This document shows positions 37,533-49,404 of a stretch of DNA of 64,000 nucleotides, piece by piece (the first letter of the stretch is position 1; every line of letters starts with the position of its first letter). The notes beneath the pieces are model-generated. The model was not told where the DNA came from and did no database searches. It saw only the letters and a program-made list of their open reading frames with translations. Location of the stretch: assembly GCA_036346255.1 (NCBI GenBank), contig CM070623.1, forward strand, positions 22,450,875-22,514,874. The letters run 5' to 3'. The translations under genes and the position numbers were made by a program. The DNA is from Ampelocalamus luodianensis. Its lineage: Eukaryota; Streptophyta; Magnoliopsida; Poales; Poaceae.

Positions 37533-38274
37533 ACTTGTAAAATCCCAACTTTTGACTTTCAAAATCCCTTTTGAGTAGTTTAGCCCTTTGAAAAATTTCA
37601 CCAAAATTTATTTGAATTTAAAAAGCTTAATTTGGAATTTTGGAAAAAATGATTTAATGTGAATAATCTAAACATCCATTAATTCCGAAACTATATTTCT
37701 TGGGTTCCTTATGCTTGGAAATATTTTATAGATTTTTCTGTAATTTTTCCAAGTTCATTTGCTATTTTTCTTAGCACTTTCCATTTTCTATTATTTTTCT
37801 AAATGATGATGTTGTGCTGAAATATTTTGTAATATCATTATGATTTATCGACAAACTATGTGATGACATTGTGCTAAAATATTTTATGCTAATATTGTTG
37901 CTTGTTACTTTCTGTTTTTGTTTCTTACTATGCTGTTACTTTGGTGTTCTTTTTTTAAAAATTTGTTTTTCTATTCTGTCGTCATTCCAAATTGTGAAGT
38001 TTCCCTATCACGATTTAGAATGGCGGCACTACTGTTCTATTGGCGACAGGGAGGCTATCACCATTCTAACTAATGACATGATCCTGTCGCCATTATATTT
38101 TCTGTAATTTTTCTGATTATTTATTTTTGTAATAGTTTTTAAAATAATATTAATTTTTTTTTTAAATCGCAGGCATTATGGGATCCAAAATCGAAGTACT
38201 GCCGTACTGGGGAGGAAAGAGTAACAAAAGGAACAAAAAAAAAGGGAAAAAATTGTTTTTCGGATTTCCCGACG
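37533..38274 (+). promoter_or_regulatory. Upstream region of the RMR gene, partly transposon-derived
   Basis: The first 450 bases are AT-rich and begin TGTAAAATCCC, like a gypsy LTR start. At 38041-38050 and 38083-38092 lie TGGCGACAGG and CCTGTCGCCA, a perfect inverted pair, followed by an AT-rich stretch (TTTTGTAATAG, AAAATAATATTAA). The same decamer and the same AT-rich follow-on occur at 58111-58280 beside the MULE. The likely 5' UTR is 38170-38274. I cannot assign a TATA box or transcription start with confidence. Confidence 0.4.
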
Positions 38275-41200
38275 ATGAGCCCCCGCTTGCTTCTCCTGCT
38301 GCTCGCCGCCGCCCTCCGCCCCTGCTCGGCCCTCGTCCGCCTCCGCGCCAGCTCCTTCTCCTTCACCTTCCTTGACGCCCCCGCGCGCTTCGGTGAGCAT
38401 CGGATCCCTTCCCGATCAGTCGCCTCCCCCTTGAATCGGCCCCCTCTTTCTAACTTGCATGGCGCTGCAGGGCCTCGCGTGGGCGGCGATGGGATCTGTG
38501 GGTCGCTGCGCGCCGCGGACCCCGCCGAGGCGTGCTCGCCCATCAAGAACGGCGGCGGCGCCACTGGCCGTGGGGCATTCGTGCTGGTAGCGAGGGGCAA
38601 CTGCAGCTTCGAGGACAAGGTGCGGGCGGCGCAGCAGGCGGGGTTCGCCGCCGCCGTCGTGTACGACGACGAGGAGAAGGCGAGCCTCTACTCCAGTGAG
38701 TGCTGCCACCAAGCTCTCTCTCTCTCTCTCTGCTTGTCCTAACCCTTGCCCTGTTTTAGGAACTAGTACTTCTTTAGCAGTTCATTTGGTCCCCAATTGA
38801 GGGCGTGGGTTTATCTGAAGAGAAGACCGATTTAGTTGTTAAGAGTTAATGCAAGTTATATTGTTCGTGCAAGTGTATAATTTGATTAAAATTGTGGCAA
38901 ATATGCTTCGGATCTTCGATTTGCTGTCCCAATCGTTCTAGTTGTTTGTGTTGCCAAAAAAAAAAACATGTCTTTGTTCCGAAGCACTACAACCCCGTGG
39001 GACAAAGTTTGGGAATGGTGGACAAAGTACTAACAATTTTCCCGGGGGTTGCCTATTTTGTTCTACCGTGCCAGTCTGAGTTCACTTCAACACTGGATGA
39101 TTTGTTTTAAATCTAAACGTAGCTTGAAATTAAATGCATACTTGATTACCACGTAGTGAATTCTTGGTTTCTTGTTTTTGCTGAAGTATGTTTTCACTGG
39201 ATAAGGCATATAAGACTTGGGATGTGTGTATCCTTGATGCAGAGGCCGGAAGAGTTCTCTCTTCTATTATCTAAAAAAAGGCATATAAGACTAACACAAC
39301 TGGAGAACACAAGTAAACTCAGCAATTATTGTTTATGTTTTAGTAATCATATGGTGAAACCTTAGGTTGTTGATGAAGCAGATGTAGCCATTAAAACTGT
39401 TGTGCTGTGAAATTGAAAATGAATACCGACTTACTCCTTTCTATTAGTGCTTTACCAGGAATCTGAAATGTCATATAGCTATTCAATTTTGATTTGTTCC
39501 ACGTTTCATCTAGTAGTCCTCTTATGTCAACTGTAAGTCAGTGGCACTTATTCTAACTGGCTACCATTAGAAAGACACATTGACATAGTTGACACCAGTG
39601 TACTGTTATCTGGAAAACGAAGTATAACCATTAAGATCTTCTTGATCTCAGCCAGAAGATTGCTATCAAGTTAAATGTAGTGCTGCACAATCTATTACTA
39701 GTACTGACCTGCCCCTTTATATTAGTGGTTTACCAGGCTACAAGAGCAAATGTATTTTATTTTTTGAATGCAATTACTTGTCAATTGTCATGTGTTTCAT
39801 ATAGCATTTCTCTGTTGTTCAACTTTAAGTAAATGACACTTGTTCTAATTAGCTATCATTGCAAAAATATAGCTAAGTTAATGCTAGTGTACCATTATAA
39901 TTTATACCCATAAAAATAACCAGAGAAAGGGTCCCTGATGTTAGTGAGAATGTCATCATCAGGTTAAATCCGGCTACCAATGTCAGGAGATGTGTCATGG
40001 GCCGGATGTACGGGCCCATGGAAGTGACGCAATGGAAGGCATATTACTTAGCCCTCAAGTATGTCTTGCTTATAGTTATAGATAGAACAAGATCTTATCT
40101 ATTAGGAAGGTTATCTTTATTAGTTGGAAAGATTAGATTGGATTGTTAGGGGCTCAACCTCTGTATCAGCGGAGGCGCGGAGCCGCATGCTACCATTATC
40201 AATTAAGCAATAAGATGAATTAGTCTCAAGTCCCTCTCCCTAATCTAGACCCTTTATAGCCCAGCAGGGTGCCCTCTTCTAGTCTCTAAGCGTTGTTCTA
40301 CCTCTAACCACTGTCGTCGGTCTCCTTTCTACGGTGTTTACCCCAATGAACTAAGGTTCATGACAGATGATGAAATGATTTATGGGTTAGTGGTGTTTAG
40401 AAAAACATTATTGTGTTTTCATCTATTTAGCTCTTGCGGCCTGTGGGATATACTTTGTAGGTTAATGGTTCCTCCTTTATCTTAATTTAGTGGTTGGTGA
40501 ATCTGAGGGCATACACATACCTGCGGTATTCGTTTCCAAGATGGCTGGGGACACACTAAAGAAGTTTGCTAGAGGTGAAGATGGTGAGTGCTGTATAAAC
40601 TCATCAATGGATGAGACTGCAGGGACAGTGTTGGTAATGTCATTCGTATCACTTGTTGTCATCATATCAGTTCTTGCTTCTTTTCTGTTTGCTCGAAACT
40701 GCCGACTTCTACGCCATGGAGTTGATAATCGCCCACCTTACATCAAGAAACATGTGGTGGAAAAGCTTCCTTGCTTGGCATATAAAGCTCCCTGCTCGAG
40801 TGGCAATAATTTTCAAGAAGCTTGTGCGATTTGTTTAGAGGACTACAACAATGGTGATATGCTTAGACGTCTCCCGTGCAAACATGGTAAGAGTGTGAGA
40901 AATTTGAGTACTTGGCTACTTGTTACATATTATTGCTAGTGCAGTAGCTGCCAAAGATTGAGATGCCCTGTTAGACTTTTTAATGGTCACTGGCACACTG
41001 CTTCTTTTCTTGGACAGATACAAATATACCATTATAACTGTCTAGGAAGGTAGTTTAATTATTTAATAGTGTATAAGGGCCCCAATTGAAGAAAGGAAGT
41101 ATATTATCAATGTAATCATTAATCAAAGTTTTTGAAAATTATGTTTGCTTATTTGTTGTATCATGTGCTATGTCATGTCTAGTACACAATTATGACTTGA

Positions 41201-44200
41201 TGGCCTGTTCACAATTGCTGATAACATCACCAGTCTAAATCCCAAAAAGGCACCCTCATCGAAGCACCCTTGCATTTGCCTCCAAGTCAAAATCACTATT
41301 TACTGTTGATTTCTATGCTAATTCTTAAAAAATAAACAGCCATGTCACACATGTCACCACTATTTTTCATCCATGGCTATTATAGCCTAATTGGCTACCC
41401 CAACTAACATTGTGTCTACTCTATGACCACTTAAACTTGATGTCTCTCCTAGATGCACTTAGATCTAGGTGTCTATATGGTAAATGTTACTTGTTAGTTT
41501 GTAAATAATGGTCATTATGGGATATGCTTTTTTTCATAAAATTTAGTATCTGGGTTGATTATAGGGGTGATACGGACTAGGACAATATGTAAGGTAAGCA
41601 GTGTTACTTGGACACGGACACGGGTGTTGGAATCCAACTCGGATTCAGGTGTCTGATTCGGCAAGCTCTAGAAAATAGGATTCGGGGATTCGTCTAATAT
41701 ATATTCTTTTATCTTTAAAAATTAAAATAAAATGATTTATGCAACGAAATATTTAATCTAGGTACACTATCACAACACTATATAACTGCTACAAAAGATC
41801 CTAGACACTGTTGACATCACCTAGTCACAAGAAAGACTAGCTACACACCACTCACCCTTTTAAAAATGGTAGCAAAAGCTGTCCAATGCCTTGTTATATG
41901 TAAAAATGAATAAAAAAGTACTACAATTGAGGTCTCTCGCAGCTCTGCTAGCCTTCTCCTCCCTCTCTTTCTTCTCATCAGACCAACCTCACTCTCCTTC
42001 ACATGCTTCTTCGACCAAGCACTACCACTCCACCCCCGACTCTCCTTCCTCTAATAGCTCTCTAAATCATGCTAGAGCACCGGATCTCTTTCCTCTCTTC
42101 CTTCCGCAACAGATCTATCTAAATACCGGCATCGAGCTTGTTCTTTCCTTCCGCTCCTCAGTCCTCACAAGGACTCTCCATGGGGTGTCCCATACGTGTC
42201 GCAAGGTGTCTGGCACGCGTTGACATGGGATGCGTGTCGACGCGGCAAAAAAAAAAAAATGGACTCGCGTGTCCTGGTAACACTCTGTAAGGGTTTAAAT
42301 TTCCAGAAAAATCTTCCAAGGGGTGTCGTGGATTAAGACAAAAATGTATGGGAATGTTAGGAAAGTTTCCAAGAGTCAATATCAAAATTTCTAAAACTTA
42401 ACATGTGCTATCAAAATAATCTTTTGTCCAAACAGCTCCTAAGAATTCTGTACACAAAATATGATGAATAGCCTTGGTAAGTTGTGTTGCTATTGAAATT
42501 TTGAGCTACAATATACACCATTTTAGTAGTCTCGTCATGGTATGTATGTCTAAAAATTGTACAGTTGATTACAGAAGTACTTGTAAATTTTTGTTAGGAG
42601 AAAATTTAACATTCCTCACCCTTTAAAAGGAATTCAGTTTTCATTCCACTACTTTTACTTTCGAAAATCAAGTTCCACATCGGCAATTTGTTGCAATTGG
42701 GTTTCATCCATCATCAACATGGATGACCTACAGCATTTTTTTAATCGGTCATTTGGCTAATTTGCCTGACTGTTGAGGTTTTTTAAATAACAGCCGCCAA
42801 CACCACCAAAAAAGAAAAAAGAAAAATAAATGAACTAATAATAATAGTGATAATTGAATAATGTGGTTTACCTTGAGCTTGGATGTTGCACTCTTGGTCT
42901 CTTGGGTAAGGACCTGAAAACCGGGTAGAACGGGAGAGACTAGAGAAGAACAAAGAGGGACAAAGACTAGTCTTTATTTCATCTTTGATTTATGAACCCT
43001 AGGTACAGCCTCCCTATTTAGTATTAAAAAAATTCCATCTCTAATAGATGGAAACTTATCTAACAGAAATAGAATAAAGGAAATAGTACCTACTGATGGA
43101 AACTTATCTCTAATAGATGGAAACTAACTAATGCTGCCCAAGAGGTGATGCGTGAATAGTAACTACGCATCACGTGCTGCAGTACCACAGTATCCCTTGA
43201 CTCAAACTGATATTGATAAATTAGATGTTTGTTCAAATATTAAGTTTTAAGCTTCTCGTGCCAAGCTAGCCATGGAACAATTCCATTTGTTTAATGATTA
43301 CATCTGAGTTTTCTCTTCAAATGATTCCAACCAGACGATTCATAATTTTGTTATATGGTACTAAATTGGGGCTAGCTGTTCTATTTGTATTGTCCCAAAT
43401 ACCTCCAGGAAACTGATTGGAAGATGGTTATGGGCCACTGATCTGCTGGTGTACCTGTTCATAACTCATATTCTACACTAACAGTGTTTAGTTTACCTAT
43501 GGCATTTATACACAGTGTCCAGTGGCATGCGGCAATACTGTCCAGATTTGGGATGGGGAAAGAATTGGGTTTCCACAGAGCTGAAACAATATGCTGATGG
43601 TTGACCAAAACTATCGTTTTTTTTAGCTATTTTGCTTCCATTTCCTTTTTTGAGGACATGACCATGGTAAAAACATATTGTCTTAGGATCAGGCTAGAGC
43701 TGTACTGAATAATTTTATCAAGCTTGTATATGTACATTTAGGATAGCTCTTTAGAAATGAACACAATAGATTATAATAAGAGAGATCCCAAAAAACCAGA
43801 TTTCAGTGAATCTGGCCTTGTTTTAAGTATTAACAAGCTTCTTTCCTAGTTTTAACTGTGTTTGTTATGGATGCAAGCTGGGGCCATTGTAATGCAACCA
43901 ACACTTAAGTTTGGATATTCCGTTTGCACCAGATTCATTTAGGGACATGACATTCATTTGCAGCTTTGTTTTCTGATAAGCAAGATTTAATGTTAGTTTA
44001 CCTCTTTTGCCATTGTTTATTTCATAGCTTTCCAAAGCATTAATGCATGACCACCTACACAAACCATCATCTCTCATCTTTCCAAAGCACCTAATGGAAG
44101 GGCATTATGATCATTATCAATGGTGACTAGGCTTTCTCAATCTTAAAGCTTTCTTAATCCGTGTCCTAACAAAATACACCTTAGAAAAAAAACAGATGTA

Positions 44201-47200
44201 GTAGCATGTTTTTGGATGGGGACAGGTGGCAACTAAGGGCAAATCTAATTAATTTTGTCATTCGAGTCATTGATGTTAGATACTTCTCATTTGGGGCCTA
44301 GATCCAGCTTAAAATTGCCAGTTTGGCTAAGCCAAGCCAATCGATAAGAACCATTTATTTATGGAAAAAGTCCCTCTGTGGTTCCTCAACTCTTTGGTTT
44401 AATTTTTGTCCCTGATGTTCAATACCGTTTAGAACCCATCCCCCAACTAGCAAAACCAAAGCATATCACGTCCCGAGGCCGGTTATGTGGGTGGTTTTGA
44501 GTTATGTGACTACCACATCAGTAGGTTTGCCATGTCATTTACCACATCATCAGGAAGAGGAGAGGCTCACACGTGGGGCCAAGTTGATGACATGTGGTAG
44601 ATGGCATGGCAAAGCCAATGTGTGGAAACCATGTTGTTAAAATTGTTAGCAACTTGAGGCTAGGGTTTGCTATTCACAACTGTACATCTTATTCGTTAAT
44701 GAAAGAGTATATATAGAGAAGAGTACATGGGCCTCATGGGCTACATAGGACACATGGGCTAAGAGAGAGAGAATATACAACCAACACTCTTAACACCCCC
44801 CTTCAAACTCAAGGTGGATCAGGAGGATCTGATGCACTGAGTTTGAGTAGATGAAGTCGATGATGTTCTCGAGTCTATACTTTAGTGAAGAAATCTGCAA
44901 CTTGAAGCTCTGAGGGAACATACTTGGGCGATGGTCGATTGCTGATAATGAGATAATATGAAGGATGCATCAACACCAATGTGCTTTGTCAGCTCATGTT
45001 TGACTGGATCACTAGTAATCTGAATGACACTTGTATTGTCACAAAAGAGAGGTGTAGGATTATCACAATGGACACCTAAATCAATCAAGAGCCATCAAAG
45101 CCAAATGATCTCTAAGGTGGTAGCGGCAAGAGCCCGAGGCTCAGCCTCTGCACTAGAGCGTGACACTGCAATGTCTGCTTCTTGGACTTCCAGGCAACGA
45201 GCGAAGTACCAAGAGAAATACAGGAGCCAATGATAGATCGGCGATCAACAGGATCACTTGCCCAAGTGGAGTCGAGTAAGCGTGGGCCGAGCCGACTCGA
45301 ATTGGCATAGAACGACGTCTGGACGCAGTCCCCCTCAAGTATTTCAACACACGAAGAACATGACCATAGTGGACCGACGTCGGAACACTGACAAATTGGC
45401 TGAGCACATGAACAGTATGAGTAATGTCTGGCCTGGTGACAGAGTGAGATAGACAAGGCTCCCAACGAGTTGACGATAGCGATAAGGATCTGTCAAGGGT
45501 ACACCATTTGTATGTCGAAGCTGCAAGTGAAGCTTCATGGGTGTGGCAGTTGTAAGAGTATCAGTTATCCCAGAGCGAGCCAGCAGATCCTAAACATAGC
45601 GATGCTGAGAGAGATATTATCCATCACCATCAGAATGAACCTCAATCTCTAGAAAATAGCTCAATAGTATCAAATCAGACATCATAAATTGTTCACTCAA
45701 TTTCTTGACAAAAACGATGTACTCCATGTCATCTCTTGTGATCAGCATATCATCTACATACAGCAGAAGCAAAGTACGACCCCGCTGAGAAGTGTGAATA
45801 AACAAGGCAGAATTATTCTCACTCGGAGTGAAACTAGCAGCTCGAATCACAGAACTGAAACGCTCGAACCAAGCAAGAGGAGTCTGCTTGAGATCTTATA
45901 GAGCTCGCATAAGGTGACAAACATAGCCTGTAGGAGCCTCAACACCAAAGGGTGGCTACATATAGACCTCCTCATGTAGATCACCATGAAGAAAAGCATT
46001 ATTGACATCCATCTGAGATATAGTCCATGTGCGTACCGCTGCAACTACAATAAGAGTACGAATTGTGGTCATATGAGCAATTGGAGCAAAAGTCTCATCA
46101 TAATCTCAACCATAAGCCTACTGAAAACCTCTTACAACAAGACGAGCTTTGTATCGCTCTACTGACCCATCTGACTTGTTCTTTACTTTGTACACCCACT
46201 TGCAAATGATAGGAACAACTCCAGATGGTAGCGGAACAAGATCCTAAGTGTCTATACACTCTAATGTTGTGAGCTCTATAGTGAAAGAAAAGTGGAAGTG
46301 TCAGAAACTGGTGGAGCTAGTGGAGAAACTAGTGGGGCTGGTGGAAAAACTTGTGGAGAAGGTGTATCTAGAGAAAGCGAGTCTGGTGAAGGAATAGGAG
46401 GTAGACACAAAAAGGAAGTGGAATCTTTGGAAAAAGTGGGATATGCAGAAGGATGATAAAAGAAAGGTCGACCCTCGTCAAAGGTCACATCATGAGAAAT
46501 GCGAATGTGACGTGCTAAGGAATCATAGCAACGATAGTTCTTATGCTTAGAACTATAACCCAGAAAAACACACTCAACTGACTAAGGGCTCAGCTTTGTA
46601 CGCTCACGAGGTGCTAGAAGGACATAGCAGACATAACAAAAAACACGAAGATAAGCATACTGAGCAGGTGCCCTATACAGGAGGACCTCACCAAGACACT
46701 TGCCTTGAAGCTTGGAAGAGGGTTGACGGTTGATAAGATAGACTGCTGTAGAGACTGCGTCCCCCCAGAAGTGGGAGAGAACAACGGAGGAAATGAGAAG
46801 AATACGAGTAGTCTCAATGATGTGACGGTGCTTGCGCTCAGGAACACTATTTTGAGCATGAGCACTTGGACACGAGAGCTGAGGAAGAGTACCTTCGGAA
46901 GAAAGGAACTGATGAAAGGCTGATGAAAGATACTCTTCCCCAAAGTTAGAACGAAAAACACGGATGGTAGAAAAGAATTGAGTATGAACCATTTGAGCAA
47001 AAGATTGATAGATTGAAATAAACCGCGAACGGAGGAATAGGGGCAGGAGCAGTACCAGAAATGGAGGATAAAGGAAGACTCAGACGATCAAGAACATAGA
47101 GTCCTGCAGAACCCCTCTAACGATGACCTGTACCAATGACAACTCTTGTTCGACGATCTTGCACAAAGAAGGAGCTATCGTCGAACCCAACAAAACAGTT

Positions 47201-49404
47201 CATATCTGCAAGCTGCCCAACGGAGATGAAATTCATGGAGAGCGTGGGACAAGTGAGACATCTGAAACTGCGAAATGAGATATGGAAAGCCCCCTGATGA
47301 GTCACCCGTGCATGGCATTCCATTACCTGTCCGAATTTTGATACCTTGTGCAGCAGGACAACATGATATGAGCTAAGCTGCATCAGATGTCACATGGAAA
47401 GAAGCCCCTGAATCCAATATCCATGGGAGTAAAGCACCCGACACAGGACATGATGGTGCAGTTAAGCTGGTGGATGCACTGGAAGATGCCTTCAGTCGAC
47501 ACAACTGGACCTGAAGATTTCTCATCTAAGTCTGAATCTGATCAAACTGAGTTGCATAAGACTCCACAACACTAGCAGGAACAGAACAAGCAATAGCAGT
47601 ATCACCTTGAATAGGTCCAGGACCAAGAATGCCATCAAGAGCCATGATATGATCAAGTACACTAACACCAGGCAACAACCTCAGTAGCACCAACACCACA
47701 GGCAATAACAAGAGATCATAATCCATAGCACAAGCTAATAGTAGTAGTAGAGAGCAGCACACTAGCGAGAGCCGAGTGCAAGCGTAGTAATGTGAGGCAT
47801 ATATTTCTAAGAACGAGCACAACAACCACAAACCGAGGCGAGTAGTAGCGGTGCACAGCAGTGGGGTCCTCGGCGTGGCTCGGCGCAGATCCTCGAGCCT
47901 CCAAGCGCGGCGAGCATGGGCCTCGGCGTGGCTCGTGCAGATCCTCCGAGCCTCGCGCGCGCGGCGGCGGGAGCAGGCAAATCGGGGCCTCAGTGCGGGT
48001 GGCGGAGGCGCGGCTTGTGCAGATCCGGCTCGAGGGTAGGGTCTCCGGCAACATAGCGACCTCAGCGGCGGCTCGGCGCAGTCCGGCGCCGTCGATGAGG
48101 CGGTGACCAACTTCCGCGATGTGGGCGCGATTGATGGCTCGGCGCAGATTGATGTAGATCGGCGACGACGCGGCGCAACCGGAGGTCGGCGGCCTCGAGC
48201 GATGGCTCGGCATAGATCGACGATGCGGGCGACCGGCCGATGTAGCTTCAAGATCGCTCGGGACTACGGATCGAGAACGGATCGAGCCGAGGCGAGGCGG
48301 ATCGAGAACGGGACCAAGCCGAGACGGATCGAGAACGGGACCGAATTGAGACGAGGTGGCGTCTCGGGCCGTCGGTCCACGGCGGAGCTAGCGCAAGCAC
48401 ACACCCAAGCGAGCGACAACTCGGTAGGGTTGGAGATAGCTCTGATACCATGTTAGACAACTTGAGACTAGGGTTTGCTATTTACAACTCTTCATCTTAT
48501 TCATTAATGGAAGAGTATATATAGAGAAGAGTATATGGGTCTTATGGGCTACATGGACCACATGGGCTAAGAGAGAGAGAGAGAATATGCAACCAATACT
48601 CTTAACAAAAACCACCCACAAAACTGCATTTGGGAAATGATTTGCATTGATTTTGCCAGTTGCGGGACATGTTCTAAACGATGTTAGACATCAGGGACGA
48701 AAATTAAATGGCTGAAAGAGTTAGGGACCATAGATGGACTTTTTCCTTCATCCATTTAGTGTAATTCCTGGTTGGTGTTGATTGTTAGCTGGCTGATTAT
48801 GCCACTTAGTCACTTACCGTGTTTTACAGTCCTGAGGTCAATTTCTATAATATGGTAATTGTTTTTTGAAAAATAGTAATATGGTAATTGTGATCAAATC
48901 AGTGAAGCTGTGATACTTGCAAACAAAGCTATAAAATGAAGGTAGCTGCTGGATGCACTGGGTGATTTAATGATGTGAGGATTTCTCAAAGGCAGGATAA
49001 TCCAAACGTGTCTATGGCTCTGTCTATGATTCTATGTGCAATCCCTTTCTCCTGAAATTTCATTTTCTGATGATAAGGAGTAAGGGTAACTGCTTCTTGA
49101 TAATGTTGAAATACAGTGATTGATTTTACTGCTTTCCCACATTAAAAAAAAAAGAGAATTCAGCAAAAATTAGATTTCTGTTGCAAGAGGATTTACATGG
49201 ACAATATGTTGCTCTTTTCACATAATTCCTTTTATTTGAGCTAGGCAATGATTTCCATTATCAGCAATTGTGCTTGAAACTTCTTTCTGATAACTCCCCA
49301 ACTAAATTTCGTATGCAGAATTTCACATGGTGTGTATTGATCCCTGGCTGACAAAGTGGGGCACTTTCTGCCCTGTATGCAAGCTTGAACTCTCAGGTGA
49401 ATAA
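38275..49404 (+). CDS. RMR-type receptor: PA domain, membrane span, RING-H2
   Basis: Four exons, 38275-38392, 38471-38695, 40491-40886 and 49319-49404, join in frame with GT-AG introns to encode 274 residues. Residues 1-20 are a leucine-rich signal peptide (MSPRLLLLLLAAALRPC). Residues about 40-145 form a protease-associated domain, including GRGAFVLVARGNCSFEDKV. Residues 160-181 are a membrane span (TVLVMSFVSLVVIISVLASF). Residues 226-267 are a RING-H2 finger: CAIC, LPC, H246, H249, C252, CPVC. Plant RMR proteins are type I membrane receptors that bind cargo through the PA domain for the protein storage vacuole, and RING-H2 fingers recruit E2 enzymes. The first exon is GC-rich, as in many grass genes. 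The stop depends on reading through TCAG|GTGAATAA; a further 3' exon is possible. All key residues are intact, so the gene is probably functional despite an 8.4-kb last intron. Confidence 0.9.
38696..40490 (+). other. RMR intron 2
   Basis: This intron (donor GTGAGT, acceptor TTTAG) interrupts the PA domain after Ser114. It starts near a CT microsatellite (38716-38733) and contains a solo LTR at 39993-40364. Nothing else is recognised. Confidence 0.75.
39993..40364 (+). repeat. Solo LTR in RMR intron 2
   Basis: A 372-bp segment has terminal TGTCATG...CATGAC and flanking AGATG on both sides (39988-39992 and 40365-40369). Size, TG start and 5-bp duplication fit a copia-type solo LTR. It includes a run CTTATCTATTAGGAAGGTTAT typical of AT-rich LTR promoters. 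Which family is unknown. Confidence 0.65.
41599..42287. mobile_element. Short inverted-repeat DNA element in intron 3
   Basis: The left end reads CAGTGTTACTTGGACACG and the right end, reversed, reads CAGAGTGTTACCAGGACACG. The near-matching ends and 0.7-kb size suggest a non-autonomous DNA transposon. TGTAAGG occurs on both sides but not exactly abutting the ends, so the target duplication and superfamily are unsettled. Open frames inside are not protein-like. Confidence 0.5.
44644..44795 (-). repeat. 3' LTR of the intronic copia
   Basis: This 152-bp LTR runs TGTTAGCAAC to CTTAACA on the + strand. TATATATA lies at 44708-44715. The adjacent CCCCCCTTC is the complement of the polypurine tract. 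Confidence 0.85.
44830..47530 (-). pseudogene. Copia pol remnant (protease, integrase, RT, RNase H)
   Basis: Going 5' to 3' on the minus strand: a coil-like segment with a TAG stop near 47525, protease WILDSGASFHVTSD (47390-47423, intact DSGA), the GAG-pre-integrase segment (47117-47383), integrase core fragments with RSNFGEEYLS, SVPERKHRHI and NRQPSSKL (46582-47000), reverse transcriptase with WTISQMDV, a stop in the place of Gln, and YVDDM (45400-46050), and RNase H with DNTSVIQI and KHELTKHI (44882-45088). Numerous frameshifts and stops break it. It encodes the enzymes of copia replication in other, intact members. Confidence 0.85.
47531..48437 (-). other. Copia leader region, GC-rich, no gag
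   Basis: Between the primer site and the protease there is a GC-rich leader rather than a gag gene. A 241-codon open frame on the minus strand (47526-48251) is Arg/Ala/Ser-rich, lacks gag motifs, and reads partly from repeated GGATCGAGAACGG units near 48270-48340. Its last part (SVLDHIMALDGILGPG, VESYATQFDQIQT) may be the residue of the post-gag linker. Confidence 0.55.
48450..48607 (-). repeat. 5' LTR of the intronic copia
   Basis: This is a 158-bp partner of 44644-44795. It has a longer GA run (GAGAGAGAGAGAG) than its partner and a TATATATA box at 48516-48523. It would promote transcription toward lower coordinates, opposite to the host gene. Confidence 0.85.

Larger units (their letters stand above)
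44644..48607 (-). mobile_element. Ty1/copia element, antisense in intron 3
   Basis: LTRs at 44644-44795 and 48450-48607 are about 155 bp and differ at roughly one base in nine, so the insertion is old. On the minus strand the 5' LTR is followed at once by TGGTATCAGAGC (primer site, complement 48438-48449), and the 3' LTR is preceded by GAAGGGGGG (polypurine tract). Both LTRs carry TATATATA. Flanks AAAAT and AAAAC are a one-mismatch target duplication. Gag is missing, while protease to RNase H remain as a broken chain. Confidence 0.9.
44363..48746. mobile_element. Mutator-like inverted-repeat element carrying a copia insertion
   Basis: The left arm starts GGAAAAAGTCCCTCTG and the right arm ends GGACTTTTTCC. 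About 75 bases are complementary between 44363-44440 and 48670-48746, including GTCCCTGATGTTC-like and TCAGGGACGAAAAT segments. Long terminal inverted repeats starting GG/GA and no own protein fit a non-autonomous MULE. The copia at 44644-48607 splits it, so the empty element is only about 0.42 kb. Flanking duplications are not clear. Confidence 0.65.
40887..49318 (+). other. RMR intron 3 (8.4 kb) splitting the RING finger
   Basis: Donor GTAAGA follows ...CCGTGCAAACATG and acceptor TATGCAG precedes AATTTCACATGG, so the codon for Glu247 is divided and the RING-H2 finger is assembled only after splicing. The intron holds a TIR element (41599-42287) and a Mutator-like inverted-repeat element (44363-48746) with an antisense copia inside it. 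The intervals 42300-44360 and 48750-49318 show no gene. A stretch near 42850-43200 with paired ATAGATGGAAACTTATCT motifs may be another short retroelement fragment. Confidence 0.8.

Noticed and set aside
41891..42223. 110-codon open frame in intron 3
   Set aside because: It lies wholly inside the short inverted-repeat element and is Ser/Pro-rich without motifs.
47526..48251. 241-codon open frame on the minus strand as a possible gag
   Set aside because: The composition is Arg/Ala/Ser from GC-rich leader sequence. It has no gag core or zinc knuckle.
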